NCBI GenBank assembly: GCA_004555765.1
Contig: SFHG01000078.1
Coordinates: forward strand, 1-5,346
Source: Bacteroidales bacterium
GTDB lineage: Bacteria > Bacteroidota > Bacteroidia > Bacteroidales > Porphyromonadaceae
Direction of reading: 5' to 3'
Length of the DNA: 5,346 bases
A program made the translations under genes and the position numbers. Below, one piece after another: positions 4,803 to 5,346 of the stretch (the first letter of the stretch is position 1; every line of letters begins with the position of its first letter). Below the pieces are notes generated by a model. That model worked only from the letters and a program-made list of their open reading frames with translations. It did not search any database and was not told the DNA's origin.

Positions 4803-5346
4803 ATGAATTTGAAGTTTTTTACACTCGATATGCTCTGCAGTAAAAGCACGCTGTACTGCGCATCGTTCGCCTTAAGTCTCACAGCAACACCCATTGCTAC
4901 CGCAGGGGTGGAAGTGTCTGCCTCCGGAACCGCAAAAGTCTTGGCGCAAGCACCCAAAGAAACAATCAAAGGGCAAGTATTGGATGAAAAAGGCGCACCG
5001 ATAGAAATGGTCACCGTGCGGATCAAGGATACCGGCTACGGGTCTTTTACGGATGAGAAGGGATATTTCACCATCTCCGGCACCGGTCTGACCCCGCCCT
5101 TTACCATCATCGCCTCTATGGTGGGTATCAAATCCGTGTCCGTTACAGTTAAGTCACTGTCCGATCCGGTGATTATCAAGATGAATAACTCCGGTACTAT
5201 GCTGGGCGAAGTAGTGGCCACAGGGATGAAGAAAGTACGCCGCGAGTCCATGACCGGATCCGCCCAGGTCGTCACAGGAGCCGAGCTCAAGAGCAAGGGG
5301 GTAACCACCATCGACAAACTGCTCGACGGGCTTGTCGTGGGGCTTA
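4803..5346 (+). CDS. SusC/RagA-family TonB-dependent outer-membrane receptor, 5' part
   Basis: An open frame runs from ATG 4803 to the window edge: 181 codons plus one base, with no stop. Residues 1-50 contain an export signal of unusual shape, a polar start (MNLKFFTLDM) and then a hydrophobic run at about 17-35; cleavage could be after IATA or after VLAQA. An alternative start is Met10 (ATG 4830). Residues 54-128 form a carboxypeptidase-regulatory-like beta-sandwich (IKGQVLDEKGAPIEMVTV, then GSFTDEKGYFTI). A TonB-box-like GEVVATG (135-141) follows, and the plug domain begins GMKKVRRESMTGS, VVTGAELKSKGVTTIDKLLDG, as in SusC/RagA receptors. The complete protein should be about 1,000 residues with a 22-strand barrel. 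It imports bulky ligands such as glycans or peptides using TonB energy; the ligand cannot be read from this part. It starts 7 bases after the lipoprotein stop, so cotranscription is likely. Confidence 0.93.
   Translation, partial: MNLKFFTLDMLCSKSTLYCASFALSLTATPIATAGVEVSASGTAKVLAQAPKETIKGQVLDEKGAPIEMVTVRIKDTGYGSFTDEKGYFTISGTGLTPPFTIIASMVGIKSVSVTVKSLSDPVIIKMNNSGTMLGEVVATGMKKVRRESMTGSAQVVTGAELKSKGVTTIDKLLDGLVVGL

Noticed and set aside
3944..5026. 360-codon open frame on the minus strand
   Set aside because: It is antisense to the lipoprotein and the TonB receptor, both of which have clear signals and family features on the plus strand, and it shows no domain of its own.

Overview
The window looks like chromosomal DNA from a Bacteroidota organism, probably Bacteroidales and plausibly a Porphyromonas-like lineage. 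The evidence is a SusC/RagA-type TonB-dependent receptor, two lipoproteins with Bacteroidota-style signal peptides, a DUF4369+TlpA thioredoxin-fold protein, no clear Shine-Dalgarno sequences, and promoter candidates of the TTG/TTTG-N19-21-TAnnTTTG type. The genus is an inference; nothing here fixes the species.

Layout. (1) 1-1571, minus strand: the first 523 codons of a large polytopic YfhO-family membrane protein that runs off the left edge. (2) 1572-2191: a divergent intergenic region. It holds promoter candidates for both flanking genes and, between them, a 360-bp non-autonomous transposable element (MITE-like, 1713-2072) with 21-bp terminal inverted repeats (20/21 matching) and a 10-bp target-site duplication (9/10 matching). 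(3) 2192-3301, plus strand: a lipoprotein with an N-terminal DUF4369-like domain and a C-terminal TlpA/thioredoxin domain (WCLPC active site). Its 5' end, with the lipoprotein signal, is separated from the rest by an in-frame TGA at 2279-2281. (4) 3302-3496: a 195-bp spacer with an 11-bp perfect inverted repeat and a CGTACC motif spaced three times at exactly 23 bp. (5) 3497-4795: a 432-residue lipoprotein of unrecognised family. (6) 4803-5346: the start of a SusC/RagA-type TonB-dependent receptor, 7 bp after the lipoprotein and almost certainly in the same operon, cut by the right edge.

Functional reading. The lipoprotein and TonB receptor probably form an outer-membrane uptake pair, with a surface lipoprotein working beside a 22-strand barrel; the substrate cannot be read from the sequence. 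The TlpA-like protein is expected to act in periplasmic thiol-disulfide exchange, but as read here it would lose its membrane anchor or not be made at all. The most notable observations are the previously unlabelled MITE-like element, whose two halves pair in nested order along much of its length, and the single TGA interrupting an otherwise intact tlpA-like gene at a position where glycine would be expected.
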